Counted from the first letter of the stretch, positions 17,782 to 26,726 are shown. The stretch is 64,000 bases of DNA from Kribbella sp. VKM Ac-2568 (GCF_004345365.1 NZ_SLVF01000004.1:248001-312000); one strand, 5' to 3'. The notes: a model not told the origin generated them from the letters alone. Made by a program: numbers and translations.

Positions 17782-18231
17782 CTATCCGGTGCTGGTCACA
17801 TAGAAGTCGAGCACGTAGTCCCAACCGGAGTCGTAGCCGGCGCGCGCCTGTACACCGTCCGGACGGCGCTCCCAGCCGCGGTGCGTCAGGACGACCTCGG
17901 TGCCCTCGTCGACGGGCCGGAAGGTGACGGTGACGTGGCCGGCCTGCTTCGGGTCGTTGCCGGGGTGCCAGGTGAAGCTGACCGTCTGGGGCGGGTCCCA
18001 GTCCGACACGGTGCCCCAGTAGCAGGTTGGGCCGTCCTTGTCGTACTCCACGATCCGGCCGCCGACCGCGCCTTCCAGCCGTACGTCCGTCGCTTTCTCG
18101 AGGCCGACCGAGTGGGTGACGAGCGGCCACCACGCCGCCATCTCCGCCGTGAACAGCTCGAACGCCCGCTCCGGCGACGCCGGCACCACCACCGTCTTCA
18201 CCAGCGGCGCGATCTCCTGATTGATGCTCAT
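17782..18231 (-). CDS. SRPBCC (AHSA1-like) domain protein
   Basis: 149-residue helix-grip protein. Typical landmarks: VVVPASPERAFELFTAEMAAWW at the start (two adjoining helices), then GRIVEYDKDGPTCYWGTV, WDPPQTVSFTWHPG and EVVLTHRGWER. The family binds hydrophobic ligands; this subtype is commonly paired with an ArsR regulator, as here. The start overlaps the ArsR stop by 4 bp (ATGA). No catalytic function is assigned. Confidence 0.9.
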   Translation of the reverse strand: MSINQEIAPLVKTVVVPASPERAFELFTAEMAAWWPLVTHSVGLEKATDVRLEGAVGGRIVEYDKDGPTCYWGTVSDWDPPQTVSFTWHPGNDPKQAGHVTVTFRPVDEGTEVVLTHRGWERRPDGVQARAGYDSGWDYVLDFYVTSTG

Positions 18232-18668
18232 CGCCCTTCCTCGCTCTCTCTCGTACTCCGCCCGCCGCCGTCTTCGGTACTGCGGGTGCCGCCGTCTTCG
18301 GTACTGCGGGTGCCGCGGTCTTCGGTACTGCGGGTGCCCTCGGTTTCCGTGGTCCCCTCGATGCGGCGTACGTGCTCCGCGAAGGCGTCCAGCGCGTCGC
18401 CCCAGAACTGGTCGAGCCAGTCCCGCACCTCGGCGAGTCCGCTCCGGTCGATCCGGTAGATGTTCCGGGTGCCCTGCGGCTCGTGATCCACCAGACCGGC
18501 GAGGCCGAGCACCTTCAGATGCTGCGAGATCGCCGGCCGGCTGACCGGCACCCGATCGGCCAGCACCGCTACGGAGCTCGGCCCCTGCCGCCGCAGGGTG
18601 TCCAGGATCGCTCGCCGGGTCGGATCGCCCAGCGCGTCGAGCACAGTTCCTACTTGGTAAGTCCCCAC
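18228..18668 (-). CDS. ArsR family regulator with repeat-expanded tail
   Basis: About 146 residues from GTG 18668 (MGTYQVGTVLDALGDPTRR). The winged helix is complete: LADRVPVSRPAISQHLKVL near residues 35-55, then a beta wing with DHEPQGTRNIYRID. It has no obvious metal-binding cysteines, as usual for ArsR-SRPBCC pairs. The C-terminus is odd: after residue 110 it consists of an 8-residue repeat GTRSTED(R/G), coded by a 24-bp repeat carrying the GTACTGCGGGTGC element. A weak dyad GGTTAG/CTTACC just upstream may be its operator. Confidence 0.88.
   Translation of the reverse strand: MGTYQVGTVLDALGDPTRRAILDTLRRQGPSSVAVLADRVPVSRPAISQHLKVLGLAGLVDHEPQGTRNIYRIDRSGLAEVRDWLDQFWGDALDAFAEHVRRIEGTTETEGTRSTEDRGTRSTEDGGTRSTEDGGGRSTRESEEGR
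18253..18337. repeat. 24-bp tandem repeat in the ArsR tail
   Basis: The 13-mer GTACTGCGGGTGC starts at 18277, 18301 and 18325, an exact 24-bp period, with a degenerate copy at 18253. Because 24 is a multiple of three the array stays in frame and adds 8 residues per unit to the ArsR protein. Confidence 0.9.
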
Positions 18669-18721
18669 GAACGGTAAGCTGCCACTAACCAAAGCGGGAG
18701 TCAAGGTCTGGCCGGAAGAAA

Positions 18722-18759
18722 CCCCGGGTCCCCGCCGGGCAGCTGGCGGGGACCCGGGG
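18722..18759 (-). terminator. Strong stem-loop after the GH64 gene
   Basis: CCCCGGGTCCCCGCC at 18722-18736 pairs perfectly with 18745-18759 over an 8-base loop. It lies 60 bp past the glucanase stop, between it and the next leftward gene, so it probably ends the glucanase transcript. Confidence 0.75.
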
Positions 18760-18818
18760 TGGCTGGTGGGTCGGCGGGCGGGGTTCGCTGGGTGCCGGAG
18801 CCGCCCGCGGCCCCGGGG

Positions 18819-20009
18819 TCAGTTGAAGGGGTGGAGGGTGATGGAGGCCTCCTGCGGGTTGCCGTCGTGGACGAGCGACTCGTGCGCGCCGACGTCGTCG
18901 AAGGCGAACGCGTACGCCTTGCCGTCTGCCATCTGCGCGTGGATCTTCCGGGCGTAGTGGTTGGTCACCACGTCCTGGTAGAAGTTCGCGTTGCTGCTGT
19001 CCGGCTGGTTCGGGTTGACCAGCAGGGTGGAGCGGTTGAACCCGGCGCAGAGCGTCCGCGAGATCGGCCCGCGGACCAGGTCGTTCGGGGCGTCGAGGAG
19101 CCCGGCGCAACCGAAGATGCTGGGTGTGTTCGGCTTCTGGAACGACGTGACGACCGCGCCCGAGCTGTTGGTGAAGTTCATGACGTTGCCGGACACGCGA
19201 CCGAAGTACTTCGTGCTCGGCTGGTCGGTGAACGGCGTCACCGTCAGCGTCTCGGAGCTGTACTTCGACCAGACCCGGTTCACGTAGTCGTCCATCACAT
19301 TCGCCGGCAACAACCCGGTCTCGACGCCGTACGTCGGGGCCAGCGCGCGCAGTACCGAGCCGTCGGGTGCTGTCTGGATCAGGTCCGCCCAGCCGCCCGG
19401 CTGACCACGGAGTGCGTCGAAGAACCCGTTGTAGCCGCCCGGTTTGAGATGCCCGGTGGTCTTGGTGGAACCGTCGCCGGCCTGCACGCCGACGGCGTAC
19501 GGGGCGGAGAACATGTCCACCTGGGTGCTGTTGATCCACAGGCCGGAGTCGTTCAGCGTGTACTCGGTCCAGTTGAACAGGATGTCGCGGTTCGGGTCGC
19601 TCGGGTTCTGGACCGCGGGCTGCACCAGGCCGCCGGTGGTCAGCTTGAAGACCAGCTTCTGGCCGTACGAGAAGTAGACCCGGCCGGAGAACTTCGGCAT
19701 CTGGATGGTGATCGACTGGCCGTTCCCGGGTCCGGCGATCGACGCGTCCGGCGCCGGCGTCGGCGGGTTGCCGCCGGCCGGCCAGGCGTGGAAGGTGCCT
19801 CCGCCGTCGGCCCAGCCCTGCTGGCCGGTCGCGAGGTTGGTGCCGAGGTTATAGATGTAGACCGGGTCTCCGCGGCCCGAGTTGTTGGTGATCTTCAGCG
19901 GAATGGTGTTCGGCACAGCCTCGGCCGGGACCGCGATGATCGCGGTGAGCCCGGCGGCGACAGTGGCCGCTGCGGCGAGGACCGCCAGCAGTTTGTGTTT
20001 GACGCGCAC
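18819..20009 (-). CDS. Secreted glycoside hydrolase family 64 (beta-1,3-glucanase)
   Basis: 396 residues. A Sec signal peptide (residues 1-33, KHKLLAVLAAAATVAAGL, cleavage near AEAVP) is followed by a single GH64 domain: NNSGRGDPVYIYNLG, then FSGRVYFSYGQKL, the acidic DILFNWTEYTLNDSGLWINS region containing the catalytic carboxylates, STQVDMFSAPYAVGV, and FDDVGAHESLVHDG at the end. Characterised members release laminaripentaose from fungal beta-1,3-glucan. The GTG start at 20009 has a GAGGAGGAG site. A LacI-type palindrome lies 173 bp upstream. No carbohydrate-binding module follows. Confidence 0.94.
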   Translation of the reverse strand: MRVKHKLLAVLAAAATVAAGLTAIIAVPAEAVPNTIPLKITNNSGRGDPVYIYNLGTNLATGQQGWADGGGTFHAWPAGGNPPTPAPDASIAGPGNGQSITIQMPKFSGRVYFSYGQKLVFKLTTGGLVQPAVQNPSDPNRDILFNWTEYTLNDSGLWINSTQVDMFSAPYAVGVQAGDGSTKTTGHLKPGGYNGFFDALRGQPGGWADLIQTAPDGSVLRALAPTYGVETGLLPANVMDDYVNRVWSKYSSETLTVTPFTDQPSTKYFGRVSGNVMNFTNSSGAVVTSFQKPNTPSIFGCAGLLDAPNDLVRGPISRTLCAGFNRSTLLVNPNQPDSSNANFYQDVVTNHYARKIHAQMADGKAYAFAFDDVGAHESLVHDGNPQEASITLHPFN

Positions 20010-20181
20010 AACTCCTCCTCAGGTTTGTCCCATGCGAGAGGAAGGCGGAGCACCGGGGTGGAAGTCGCCGCGTTACCAGGTCGCAGCAAGCTCCGAGGTC
20101 CCGCGAAGGGCAGGCTTCGCGGGCCGGATGAGTCCGATGCCCACGGCTCATCCGATGAGGGACGGTAGACCACCGGACGAG

Positions 20182-20195
20182 TGAGAGCGCTCTCA
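20182..20195. promoter_or_regulatory. LacI-type operator (TGAGAGCGCTCTCA)
   Basis: A perfect 14-bp palindrome close to the TGGGAGCGCTCCCA box of CebR-type LacI repressors that control glycoside hydrolases in actinobacteria. It lies upstream of the GH64 glucanase, whose induction by a glucan oligosaccharide would fit. The rest of 20010-20459 has no gene; 20340-20420 contains short GC-rich direct repeats (CCCGCTCAGCACCTGCCC twice). Confidence 0.7.
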
Positions 20196-20459
20196 TCCTT
20201 CCGACCTCCCGACACCGATGTCAACACCTCACCCCTGTCGGTTTTCCGACGCCCCGGTGCGGTTTGCCGAACGCGGCACGGCTGCCCGGCTATCGCTAAC
20301 CCACGCATGCAGCTGACCGCCCGCGGACCCCGCGCCCCTGCCCACGAATGCCGTGCCCGCTCAGCACCTGCCCACGTCACCGCCGCCCGCTCAGCACCTG
20401 CCCGCGGGCCCCGCGCGCACGGCTTCGGAGTCACCCTGGGCACGTGGCCGTTTGGGGTG

Positions 20460-21680
20460 TTAGCCGGTTTGGGTGTCTATGCCGGGGAGGGATGGCGGGT
20501 CGCGGTGGGTTTTGTCGATTAGGGGGATCCAGCGGTGGGTGGGAGGTGTGGGGTCGTCCAGGGGGAGGAGTTCGGGGGCTGTCAGGGGGCGGACTGAGGC
20601 TTCGATGGTTTCTATGGCGGCTAGTTCGGCTTCGGTTACGTGGAGGTCGCGGAGTTTGCGGGCGCTGGTGAAGACTCGGCGTTCGAAGGAGCCGACGGTG
20701 CTGTTGTAGGCGTCGACTGCTGAGGTGAGGGACCGGCCGACTCGGCCGAGGTGGTCGCCCATCGTGCTGAGGCGTTCATAGAGTTCGCGGCCGAGTTCGA
20801 AGACCTGTTGGGCTGATTCGGTCAACGCGGACTGGTTCCAGGCGTAGGCGGCTGCGCGCAACGTCGCGATCAGGGTGGTCGGCGTCGCGAGGATCACCCG
20901 GCGCTCGGCGGCGTACTCGAGTAAGGAGGGCTCGACGTCCAGCGCGGCCGAGAGGAACGACTCGCCAGGCACGAACAGGATGACGAACTCGGGTGTCGAC
21001 GGCAGCCGCGACCAGTAGGCCTTCGCGGAAAGTTGATCGACGTGCGTGCGCAGATGCCGCGCATGAGCTCGCAGTCGCTCCTCGCGGAAGTCGGCGTCCT
21101 CACTCTCGGCGGCTTCGAGGAAGGCGGCGAGCGGGACCTTCGAGTCGACGACCAGATTCTTGCCCTCGGCAAGCCTCACCACCATGTCGGGCCGCAGCAT
21201 CCCGTCGTCGGTCGTGGTGGTCGTCTGCTCGGTGAAGTCGCAGTGCGCCACCATGCCTGCCAGCTCGACCGTACGGCGCAGGTGGAGCTCACCCCAGCGG
21301 CCACGCACCTGCGGTTTCCGCAACGCGGTGGACAGCGACGCGGTCTCCCGGCGCAGCGCCTCGCCACTCATCCGCACCTCGTTCACCTGCTGGTGCAGTT
21401 GGCTCTGCCACGCGGCGCGACCCTTCTCCAGTTGACTCAGCTCGGCGTGCAACCGGTCGAGGGCTTCCTTCACGACCGCCTGCCCCGACATCTGCTGACC
21501 GACGGACTGCCGCTCCTGGGTCAGCTCGACCACCCGGTCCTCGGCAGCATCCCGCTCAGCTGTGATCCGGGCCAGCTGCGCCCCATCCTTTCCGCGGGAC
21601 CAGAGCACGCCGAACACCGCGCCGAGCAACAGCCCGACCAGGAGGAAAACGAGCAGCAACAACACCGTCGTACCGGTCAT
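20460..21680 (-). CDS. rmuC: DNA recombination protein RmuC homologue
   Basis: About 406 residues from ATG 21680. One N-terminal transmembrane helix (about 5-25, LLLLVFLLVGLLLGAVFGVL) is followed by a coiled coil (about 35-125). The RmuC core (about 125-365) has GRWGELHLRRTVELAGM, RPDMVVRLAEGKNLVVDSKVP and FVPGESFLSAALD, the nuclease-like fold. The C-terminus is proline-rich. RmuC limits inversions between repeats; its biochemical activity is not settled. A single-gene transcript. Confidence 0.93.
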   Translation of the reverse strand: MTGTTVLLLLVFLLVGLLLGAVFGVLWSRGKDGAQLARITAERDAAEDRVVELTQERQSVGQQMSGQAVVKEALDRLHAELSQLEKGRAAWQSQLHQQVNEVRMSGEALRRETASLSTALRKPQVRGRWGELHLRRTVELAGMVAHCDFTEQTTTTTDDGMLRPDMVVRLAEGKNLVVDSKVPLAAFLEAAESEDADFREERLRAHARHLRTHVDQLSAKAYWSRLPSTPEFVILFVPGESFLSAALDVEPSLLEYAAERRVILATPTTLIATLRAAAYAWNQSALTESAQQVFELGRELYERLSTMGDHLGRVGRSLTSAVDAYNSTVGSFERRVFTSARKLRDLHVTEAELAAIETIEASVRPLTAPELLPLDDPTPPTHRWIPLIDKTHRDPPSLPGIDTQTG

Positions 21681-21810
21681 GTCACAGACAGTGGCAGACC
21701 CCACCGACAATTTCTGGTCACGGTCCGGTGTGGGCGCGCCGGATGGGGTGTCGGGGCGAGGTGGAGTCGACTAGCTTGCGAGCGAGGTAGGACGTCAAGG
21801 AGCTGGGGAC

Positions 21811-22107
21811 ATGTTCAAGGCACTCGCCGTGGTCGGAGCGCTGATGATGGTGGTCGGCGCAGGGGCTGGGTTCGGTCCTATCAACGTCGGGAGTGTGTCG
21901 TGCGGCTCGAGTCTCAACCGCGCTGATGATCTGCGCCCTGGTCCGGCGGCGACGGAATGCGATGCCCGGCGGCACGACCGGGAGGGCATCGCGATCGTGC
22001 TGCTGATCGTCGGTACCGCCGCGGCGCTCGGTGGGGCGATGGGGCTGGTTTCAGAGGGCGAGGAAGAGAACTCCACCAAGGACGGCTCCAGCCCGACCGG
22101 CAGCTGA
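21811..22107 (+). CDS. Small two-helix membrane protein (98 aa)
   Basis: Starts at ATG 21811 with AAGGAG about 8 nt upstream. Hydrophobic helix 1 is at residues 3-24 (ALAVVGALMMVVGAGAGFG). A 35-residue outside loop with two cysteines (C31 and C50) follows, then helix 2 (about 60-82) and a hydrophilic acidic tail. The cysteine spacing suggests a disulfide in the loop. No family recognised. It is divergent from rmuC. Confidence 0.7.
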   Translation: MFKALAVVGALMMVVGAGAGFGPINVGSVSCGSSLNRADDLRPGPAATECDARRHDREGIAIVLLIVGTAAALGGAMGLVSEGEEENSTKDGSSPTGS

Positions 22108-22159
22108 GTTCCCCACTGACAGTCTGTACTCCGGGGCGCTGGCGGCCGCACGCGAACTC

Positions 22160-22948
22160 TCAGCAGTTCATCGCTGGGAAGGTGTAGCCCTGGGACTTGA
22201 GGATGCGGAGGACCTTGTCCAGGGCCGCTACCGTTTGGCTGCGTTCGCCGCCGCCATCGTGCATCAGGATGATGTTGCGGCGGTGGGCGTGGTGGAGGAT
22301 GTTGTTCACGATCGCCTGGGTGCCGGGGCGGGCCCAGTCGCGTGGGTCGACGTCCCAGAGCACCTGGACCATGCCGGCCGCTTTGATGTCGGCGCGCACC
22401 TTCGGGTTCGACGCGCCGTACGGCGGGCGGAAGCACTTGGACGTCGGGCCGTCGAAGATCTCGTGGTGCCGTTTCGCCGCCGGGATCGCGGTCAGCTGCG
22501 GGTGCGTGATCGAGTGGCTGCCGATGGTGTTGCCTGCGGCAAGGATCTGCTCACGTAGTCCGGGGTGCTCGGCCTGCATCTTGCCGAGCTCGAAGAAGGT
22601 CGCGTGGGCGCCGTGCTTCGCCAGCACCTGCAGGATCCTCGGCGTCCAGACCGGGTCGGGCCCGTCGTCGAAGCTGAAGAAGAGCACCTTTTTGTTGCCT
22701 GCGGCAGCGGCCGCGGTCGGGTTGCCGACCGGCGTACCAGGGCTCTTGTCAGGATCGGCGCCGCCTTTGCCAGGCCCGGTATCGCCCCCCGTGGGCGTGG
22801 GAGTCGGGGTGGGCGACATCGGCGTGACGTTGGACGCGACAGTCGGCTGCGGCGGGTTCGAACGTCCCACGGCCAAGGCGATCAGCGAGCCGAACACCAG
22901 GACCGCGGCGGTGCTGGTCGCGATGACGGCAGCAAGCTTTCGGGACAT
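22160..22948 (-). CDS. Polysaccharide deacetylase (NodB, carbohydrate esterase 4)
   Basis: 262 residues from ATG 22948. A membrane anchor or signal (residues 5-28) and a Thr/Pro/Gly-rich linker (about 35-80) precede the NodB domain. Motif 1 is FSFDDGPDPVWT with the catalytic and metal aspartates, motif 2 GSHSITHPQL with two metal histidines, motif 3 FRPPYGASNP, then WDVDPRDWARPG and ILMHDGGG. All catalytic positions are present. It probably removes acetyl groups from peptidoglycan or another wall polymer outside the cell. Confidence 0.94.
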   Translation of the reverse strand: MSRKLAAVIATSTAAVLVFGSLIALAVGRSNPPQPTVASNVTPMSPTPTPTPTGGDTGPGKGGADPDKSPGTPVGNPTAAAAAGNKKVLFFSFDDGPDPVWTPRILQVLAKHGAHATFFELGKMQAEHPGLREQILAAGNTIGSHSITHPQLTAIPAAKRHHEIFDGPTSKCFRPPYGASNPKVRADIKAAGMVQVLWDVDPRDWARPGTQAIVNNILHHAHRRNIILMHDGGGERSQTVAALDKVLRILKSQGYTFPAMNC

Positions 22949-23005
22949 GACGCTCCCTCGATCAGGCGGATAGTTCCCCAGTCGCTCCCCGCTCAGGAGC
23001 CCCAC

Positions 23006-23884
23006 TTAGGAGACGCCCGGAGTCCTGACCTGGTTGGCGTTGCTGTGTTGCGGGGAGATCTCGGTCGCCTTCGGAGTCGCGACTGTGGCGAGGGTGCCGC
23101 GGTGGTAAAGCCTGCCCTCCAAGGACTTCACGCTGGCGACGAGGACGAAGCTCATGCTCACCAGCAACGCCCACGCGCCGAACTTCGCCGGGTGGACGAG
23201 CCGCCAGACGTCCACCTGGTCGGGGTAGTTCCACGCGTCCAGGAACGTGCCCGCGTTCACCGCGATCCAGAGGAAGAACCCGATCAGCAGGAACGACAGT
23301 GCCAGCGGCATCCGGTACCGCCGTACGCCGACGGTGTAGAACACCCACGTGCGCCGCAGTACGACGAGCAGCAGTAGCGCGACCGGGATCCGCAGGTCCA
23401 CGATCCAGTGGTGGGTCTAGAAGTTCGCGTAGATCGGTACCGCGAGCACAGTGGTCAGCAGCGGCCGGTATCCGCTCACCCGCAGGTCGAACCGCCGCCA
23501 CGCCTGGCAGATGTAGCTGCCGACCGCGGCGTACATGAACCCCGCGAATAGCGGCACTCCGGCGAACTTCGTCACAGCGTCGCCCGGGTACTGCCAGGAG
23601 CCCACCTGGACCTTGAAGAGTTCGAGCGCGAGCCCCACCAGGTGGAACCCGAAGATCACCGCGATCTCGCGCCACGTCTCGAGCCGGACCACCCAGAACC
23701 CGAAGGTGAGGAGCAGGCAGTAGACCAGCAGAGCGTCGTACCGGGCGATCGGGAGGTCGACGTACTTCGAGACCGCGAGCCCGGCGAACAGGGCGGCCGG
23801 GAAGAGGCAGGACACCAGTTGCAGGCCGCCGAACCGCAGCAACTGCACGCATCCGAACACGATGCGTGACGCCTGCCCACTCAT
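23006..23884 (-). pseudogene. DUF817 membrane protein gene interrupted by an in-frame TAG
   Basis: Codons 1-155 (from 23884) encode an integral membrane protein with several helices (QLVSCLFPAALFAGLAVSKY, FGFHLVGLALELFKVQVGSW). They end at TAG 23417-23419. Reading on in the same frame gives THHWIVDLRIPVALLLLVVL and three more helices to the stop at 23006, which is the expected second half of a DUF817 protein. Family members keep a NFF-THH-like junction exactly here. One base change or a sequencing error would explain it. Regulated readthrough is less likely. Both halves are otherwise intact, so the loss is recent. Confidence 0.8.
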
Positions 23885-23993
23885 GGCAGGACCTTAGCTT
23901 TCCGTGCGGTCACAGCTTGGCCGGTTCGCTTGCGGCGGGTGGCCCGCGCTGGGTAGACCTCTTGGCTCAGGGCGATGGGTGAGGGAGCGCGTC

Positions 23994-24521
23994 ATGGATC
24001 CCAAAGTGGTCTTCCAGACCGACCGGCTGGTGGTGCGCGACTGGGCTGAGGCCGACGGGGACCGGGTGTTCGACATCTACCGTCGCTGGGAGGTGTCGCG
24101 CTGGCTCGGCGCCGACCCGAAGGTGATGAGCGACCGCGACGCCGCGTCCCGCGTGATCGAACGCTGGAACGAGCGCAACAAGGACCCGCTGTACGGCGTG
24201 TGGGCGGTCGAGGAGAAGTCCACCGGAATCGTGGCGGGGACGGTGCTCCTGGTGCCGTTGCCCGAACCGGCCGACGGGAGGGGAAAGGGCGAGGTCGAGG
24301 TGGGCTGGCACTTCCACCCGGACGCGTGGGGGCGCGGGCTGGCGACGGAGTCCGCGCGGGCGGCGATCGCGCACGGCTTCCGGGGCGGGCTCGGCGAGAT
24401 CTACGCGGTGGTCCGCCCGGACAACCACCCGTCGCTCGCGGTCTGCCGCCGGCTGGGGATGCACCCGCTCGGCCGGACGGACCGCTGGTACGGCGCGGAA
24501 CTCGAGTCCTTCGTGATCTGA
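23994..24521 (+). CDS. GNAT family acetyltransferase (RimJ/RimL-like)
   Basis: 175 residues from ATG 23994; the frame is open further upstream but that part reads as noise. Typical RimL layout: FQTDRLVVRDWAEADGDRVF at the start, then EVEVGWHFHPDAWGRGLATE with the acetyl-CoA loop near residues 95-115, and a closing VRPDNHPSLAVCRRLGM segment. Acetylates an amine on a protein or small molecule; the target is unknown. The upstream gap and the gap before ychF hold no other gene. Confidence 0.9.
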   Translation: MDPKVVFQTDRLVVRDWAEADGDRVFDIYRRWEVSRWLGADPKVMSDRDAASRVIERWNERNKDPLYGVWAVEEKSTGIVAGTVLLVPLPEPADGRGKGEVEVGWHFHPDAWGRGLATESARAAIAHGFRGGLGEIYAVVRPDNHPSLAVCRRLGMHPLGRTDRWYGAELESFVI

Positions 24522-24535
24522 CCTGCCGCTGGACC

Positions 24536-24650
24536 TCCTGTACTGCGTAGTGCCCGGGCTCGGGTTGTTCGTCGTACTGGGTGGGCGGTTCGCTGGGCCC
24601 GCGGGCGGTTCGCAGTACCGGGGCGGCGGGTTCGCAGTACGGGGGTTGGG
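24536..24650. repeat. GTACTGCG-rich intergenic cluster before ychF
   Basis: Four copies of the GTACTG/CAGTAC core lie in about 100 bp, including two units of CGGGCGGTTCGCAGTAC-like sequence near 24600-24640. This is the densest non-coding concentration of the motif in the window. It overlaps the probable ychF promoter region. Confidence 0.5.
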
Positions 24651-24698
24651 GTGCTCGGATTGGGGTCGGGCGGGTTGGGCCGCGTACCCTTGACCCCC

Positions 24699-25775
24699 GT
24701 GGCACTCACCATCGGAATCGTCGGGCTCCCCAATGCGGGCAAGTCCACGCTCTTCAACGCGCTGACCAAGAACAACGTGCTCGCGGCGAACTACCCGTTC
24801 GCGACGATCGAGCCCAACGTCGGAGTGGTCGGCGTGCCGGACGCGCGGCTGGGCAAGCTCGCCGAGATCTTCGGATCGGCCAAGCAACTGCCCGCGACCG
24901 TGCAGTTCGTCGACATCGCCGGCATCGTGCGCGGCGCCTCCGAGGGTGAGGGGCTGGGCAACAAGTTCCTCAGCCACATCCGCGAGTCCGACGCGATCTG
25001 CCAGGTCACCAGGGTGTTCCGCGACGACGACGTCACCCACGTCGACGGCAAGGTCTCGCCCGCAGACGACATCTCCACGATCCAGACCGAGCTGATCCTG
25101 GCCGACCTGCAGACCGTCGAGAAGGCGATCCCGCGGCTGGAGAAGGAGGCGCGCCTGAAGAAGGAGAGCGCCGTCGTGCTGGAGGCCGTGCGGGAGGCGC
25201 AGAAGCACCTCGAGGCCGGTACGCCGATCATCGCGACCTCGGTCGACCGGGACGCGATCCGCGAACTGATGCTGATGACGGCCAAGCCGTACCTGTTCGT
25301 CTTCAACTGCGACGCGGACGAGCTCGCCGACGAGCCGCTGAAGCAGCAGATGCGGGACCTGGTCGCGCCGGCCGAGGCGATCTTCCTGGACGCCAAGTTC
25401 GAGGCCGAGCTGGTCGAGCTCGGCGACGAGGACGAGGCCCGCGAGATGCTCGCCGAGATGGGCGTCGACGAGCCCGGCCTGGACGTGCTCGCGCGTGTCG
25501 GCTTCGAGACCCTCGGCCTGCAGACGTACCTGACCGCCGGCCCCAAGGAATCCCGCGCCTGGACCATCCGCAAGGGCGCGACCGCCCCCGAGGCAGCCGG
25601 CGTCATCCACACCGACTTCCAGCGCGGCTTCATCAAGGCCGAGATCGTCTCCTACGACGACCTCGTCGAAGCCGGCTCCATGGCCGCCGCCAAAGCCGCC
25701 GGCAAAGTCCGCATGGAAGGCAAGGACTACATCATGTCCGACGGCGACGTAGTCGAATTCAGGTTCAATGTTTGA
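24699..25775 (+). CDS. ychF: Redox-regulated ATPase YchF (Obg family)
   Basis: 358 residues from GTG 24699. P-loop GLPNAGKSTLFNAL near residues 8-21, switch region VQFVDIAGIVRGASEGEGLGN near 67-87, a coiled-coil insertion (about 125-200) and the C-terminal TGS domain (about 275-358) ending in VEFRFNV. Binds ATP rather than GTP and associates with ribosomes. Its last codons (AGG TTC AAT GTT) are less GC-rich than its body, and a second copy of the 3' end lies at 27168-27204, so this 3' end may have been replaced by an incoming element. Confidence 0.96.
   Translation: MALTIGIVGLPNAGKSTLFNALTKNNVLAANYPFATIEPNVGVVGVPDARLGKLAEIFGSAKQLPATVQFVDIAGIVRGASEGEGLGNKFLSHIRESDAICQVTRVFRDDDVTHVDGKVSPADDISTIQTELILADLQTVEKAIPRLEKEARLKKESAVVLEAVREAQKHLEAGTPIIATSVDRDAIRELMLMTAKPYLFVFNCDADELADEPLKQQMRDLVAPAEAIFLDAKFEAELVELGDEDEAREMLAEMGVDEPGLDVLARVGFETLGLQTYLTAGPKESRAWTIRKGATAPEAAGVIHTDFQRGFIKAEIVSYDDLVEAGSMAAAKAAGKVRMEGKDYIMSDGDVVEFRFNV
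25740..25775 (+). repeat. ychF 3' end, copy 1 of a direct repeat
   Basis: Encodes GDVVEFRFNV and the stop of the live ychF gene. Imperfect partner at 27168-27204; both encode VEFRFNV-stop but differ at 7 of the last 24 positions, mostly at third codon positions. Confidence 0.75.
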
Positions 25776-25781
25776 TCCGCG

Positions 25782-26726
25782 TCACGCGGACCACTCGGTC
25801 CGGAAGGCGCCGGGTGAGCACCTGTATATCCGCTTGAACGCCTTCGAGAACGACGACTCGTTGTCGTAGCCGACGTCCCTCGCGATGGCGCCGATGGTGC
25901 GTGAGGTCGTCGCCAGGTAGCCGGCGCCCTGACTGAGCCGGACGCGGGTCAGGTAGCTGAGAGGTGGCTCACCGACGGAATCGCGGAACTGCATGGCGAA
26001 CGCCGTACGGGACATGCCGACCTGTCTCGCGAGGCCCTCGACCGTCCATCGCGCCCGAGGATCGCGTCGCATGAGTCGCAGGGCGGCAGCGATCGGCGCG
26101 CCCTCGCCCTCCTGGGCCGGCAGATGCACCAGGGCAGCCTCCTGCTGCGCCAGGTATTGCCGGAGGAACTCGGTGAGGAACACGTCGGCAACCTTCGCCA
26201 GAACCGCGGCGTCGCCCGGGGCGGTGCTGTCCGACGCCAACAGGTCGGCGATCGGCTGCAGCCAGCGGGTCACCCGGCTGTTTCCGTCCTGGTCGAGCAC
26301 GAGAATCCGCGGCAGGAGGTCGGTCATGTCGTCGGGCAGGAGGGCGCCTTCGAACGCACCGCACAGCACGGTCGTGCTCGCGCCTTCACCGCCGTACGTC
26401 AGGCGCCCCGCAGAGTCGGGTGGGTGATCCGTGAGGATCGCGTCGAGGAGGCGCACCGGCGTGCGCGGGTCATCGCGCACGACGTGACCGGTACCGCGCG
26501 GAAGTACGACAATGACGCCGGCCTCGAGCCGATGGGACTCGGCCGGACTCTCGAGGTCCAGCCACGCCGCGCCGTCGAGCACGATGTGGAACTTGGCGAG
26601 ATCCGAGCCGTCGACGCGGAAGCCCCACGGGGCGGTGAAGTGCGAGCGACAAAGGATCGTGCTCCGGACGTTGATGGCCTTGAGCACCTCGGCAAGGTCG
26701 TCTGACAGAGGGCTGATTCGGCTCAC
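25782..26726 (-). CDS. AraC family regulator with cupin sensor
   Basis: 314 residues from GTG 26726. The N-terminal cupin-type sensor (about 10-180, AraC_binding_2 style) has FHIVLDGAAWLDLE, LEAGVIVVLPRGTGHVV and the GEGASTTVLCGAFEG strand. The C-terminal double helix-turn-helix (about 210-312) includes WTVEGLARQVGMSRTAFAMQF and IARDVGYDNESSFSKAFKR, ending FRTEWSA. It is divergent from the YCII gene, with three GGACA half-sites between them, so it probably controls that gene. It lies inside the segment bounded by the two ychF 3' ends. Confidence 0.92.
   Translation of the reverse strand: MSRISPLSDDLAEVLKAINVRSTILCRSHFTAPWGFRVDGSDLAKFHIVLDGAAWLDLESPAESHRLEAGVIVVLPRGTGHVVRDDPRTPVRLLDAILTDHPPDSAGRLTYGGEGASTTVLCGAFEGALLPDDMTDLLPRILVLDQDGNSRVTRWLQPIADLLASDSTAPGDAAVLAKVADVFLTEFLRQYLAQQEAALVHLPAQEGEGAPIAAALRLMRRDPRARWTVEGLARQVGMSRTAFAMQFRDSVGEPPLSYLTRVRLSQGAGYLATTSRTIGAIARDVGYDNESSFSKAFKRIYRCSPGAFRTEWSA

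Noticed and set aside
23417..23419. Programmed amber readthrough, for example pyrrolysine
   Set aside because: No supporting element or gene is visible; a nonsense mutation or error is simpler.
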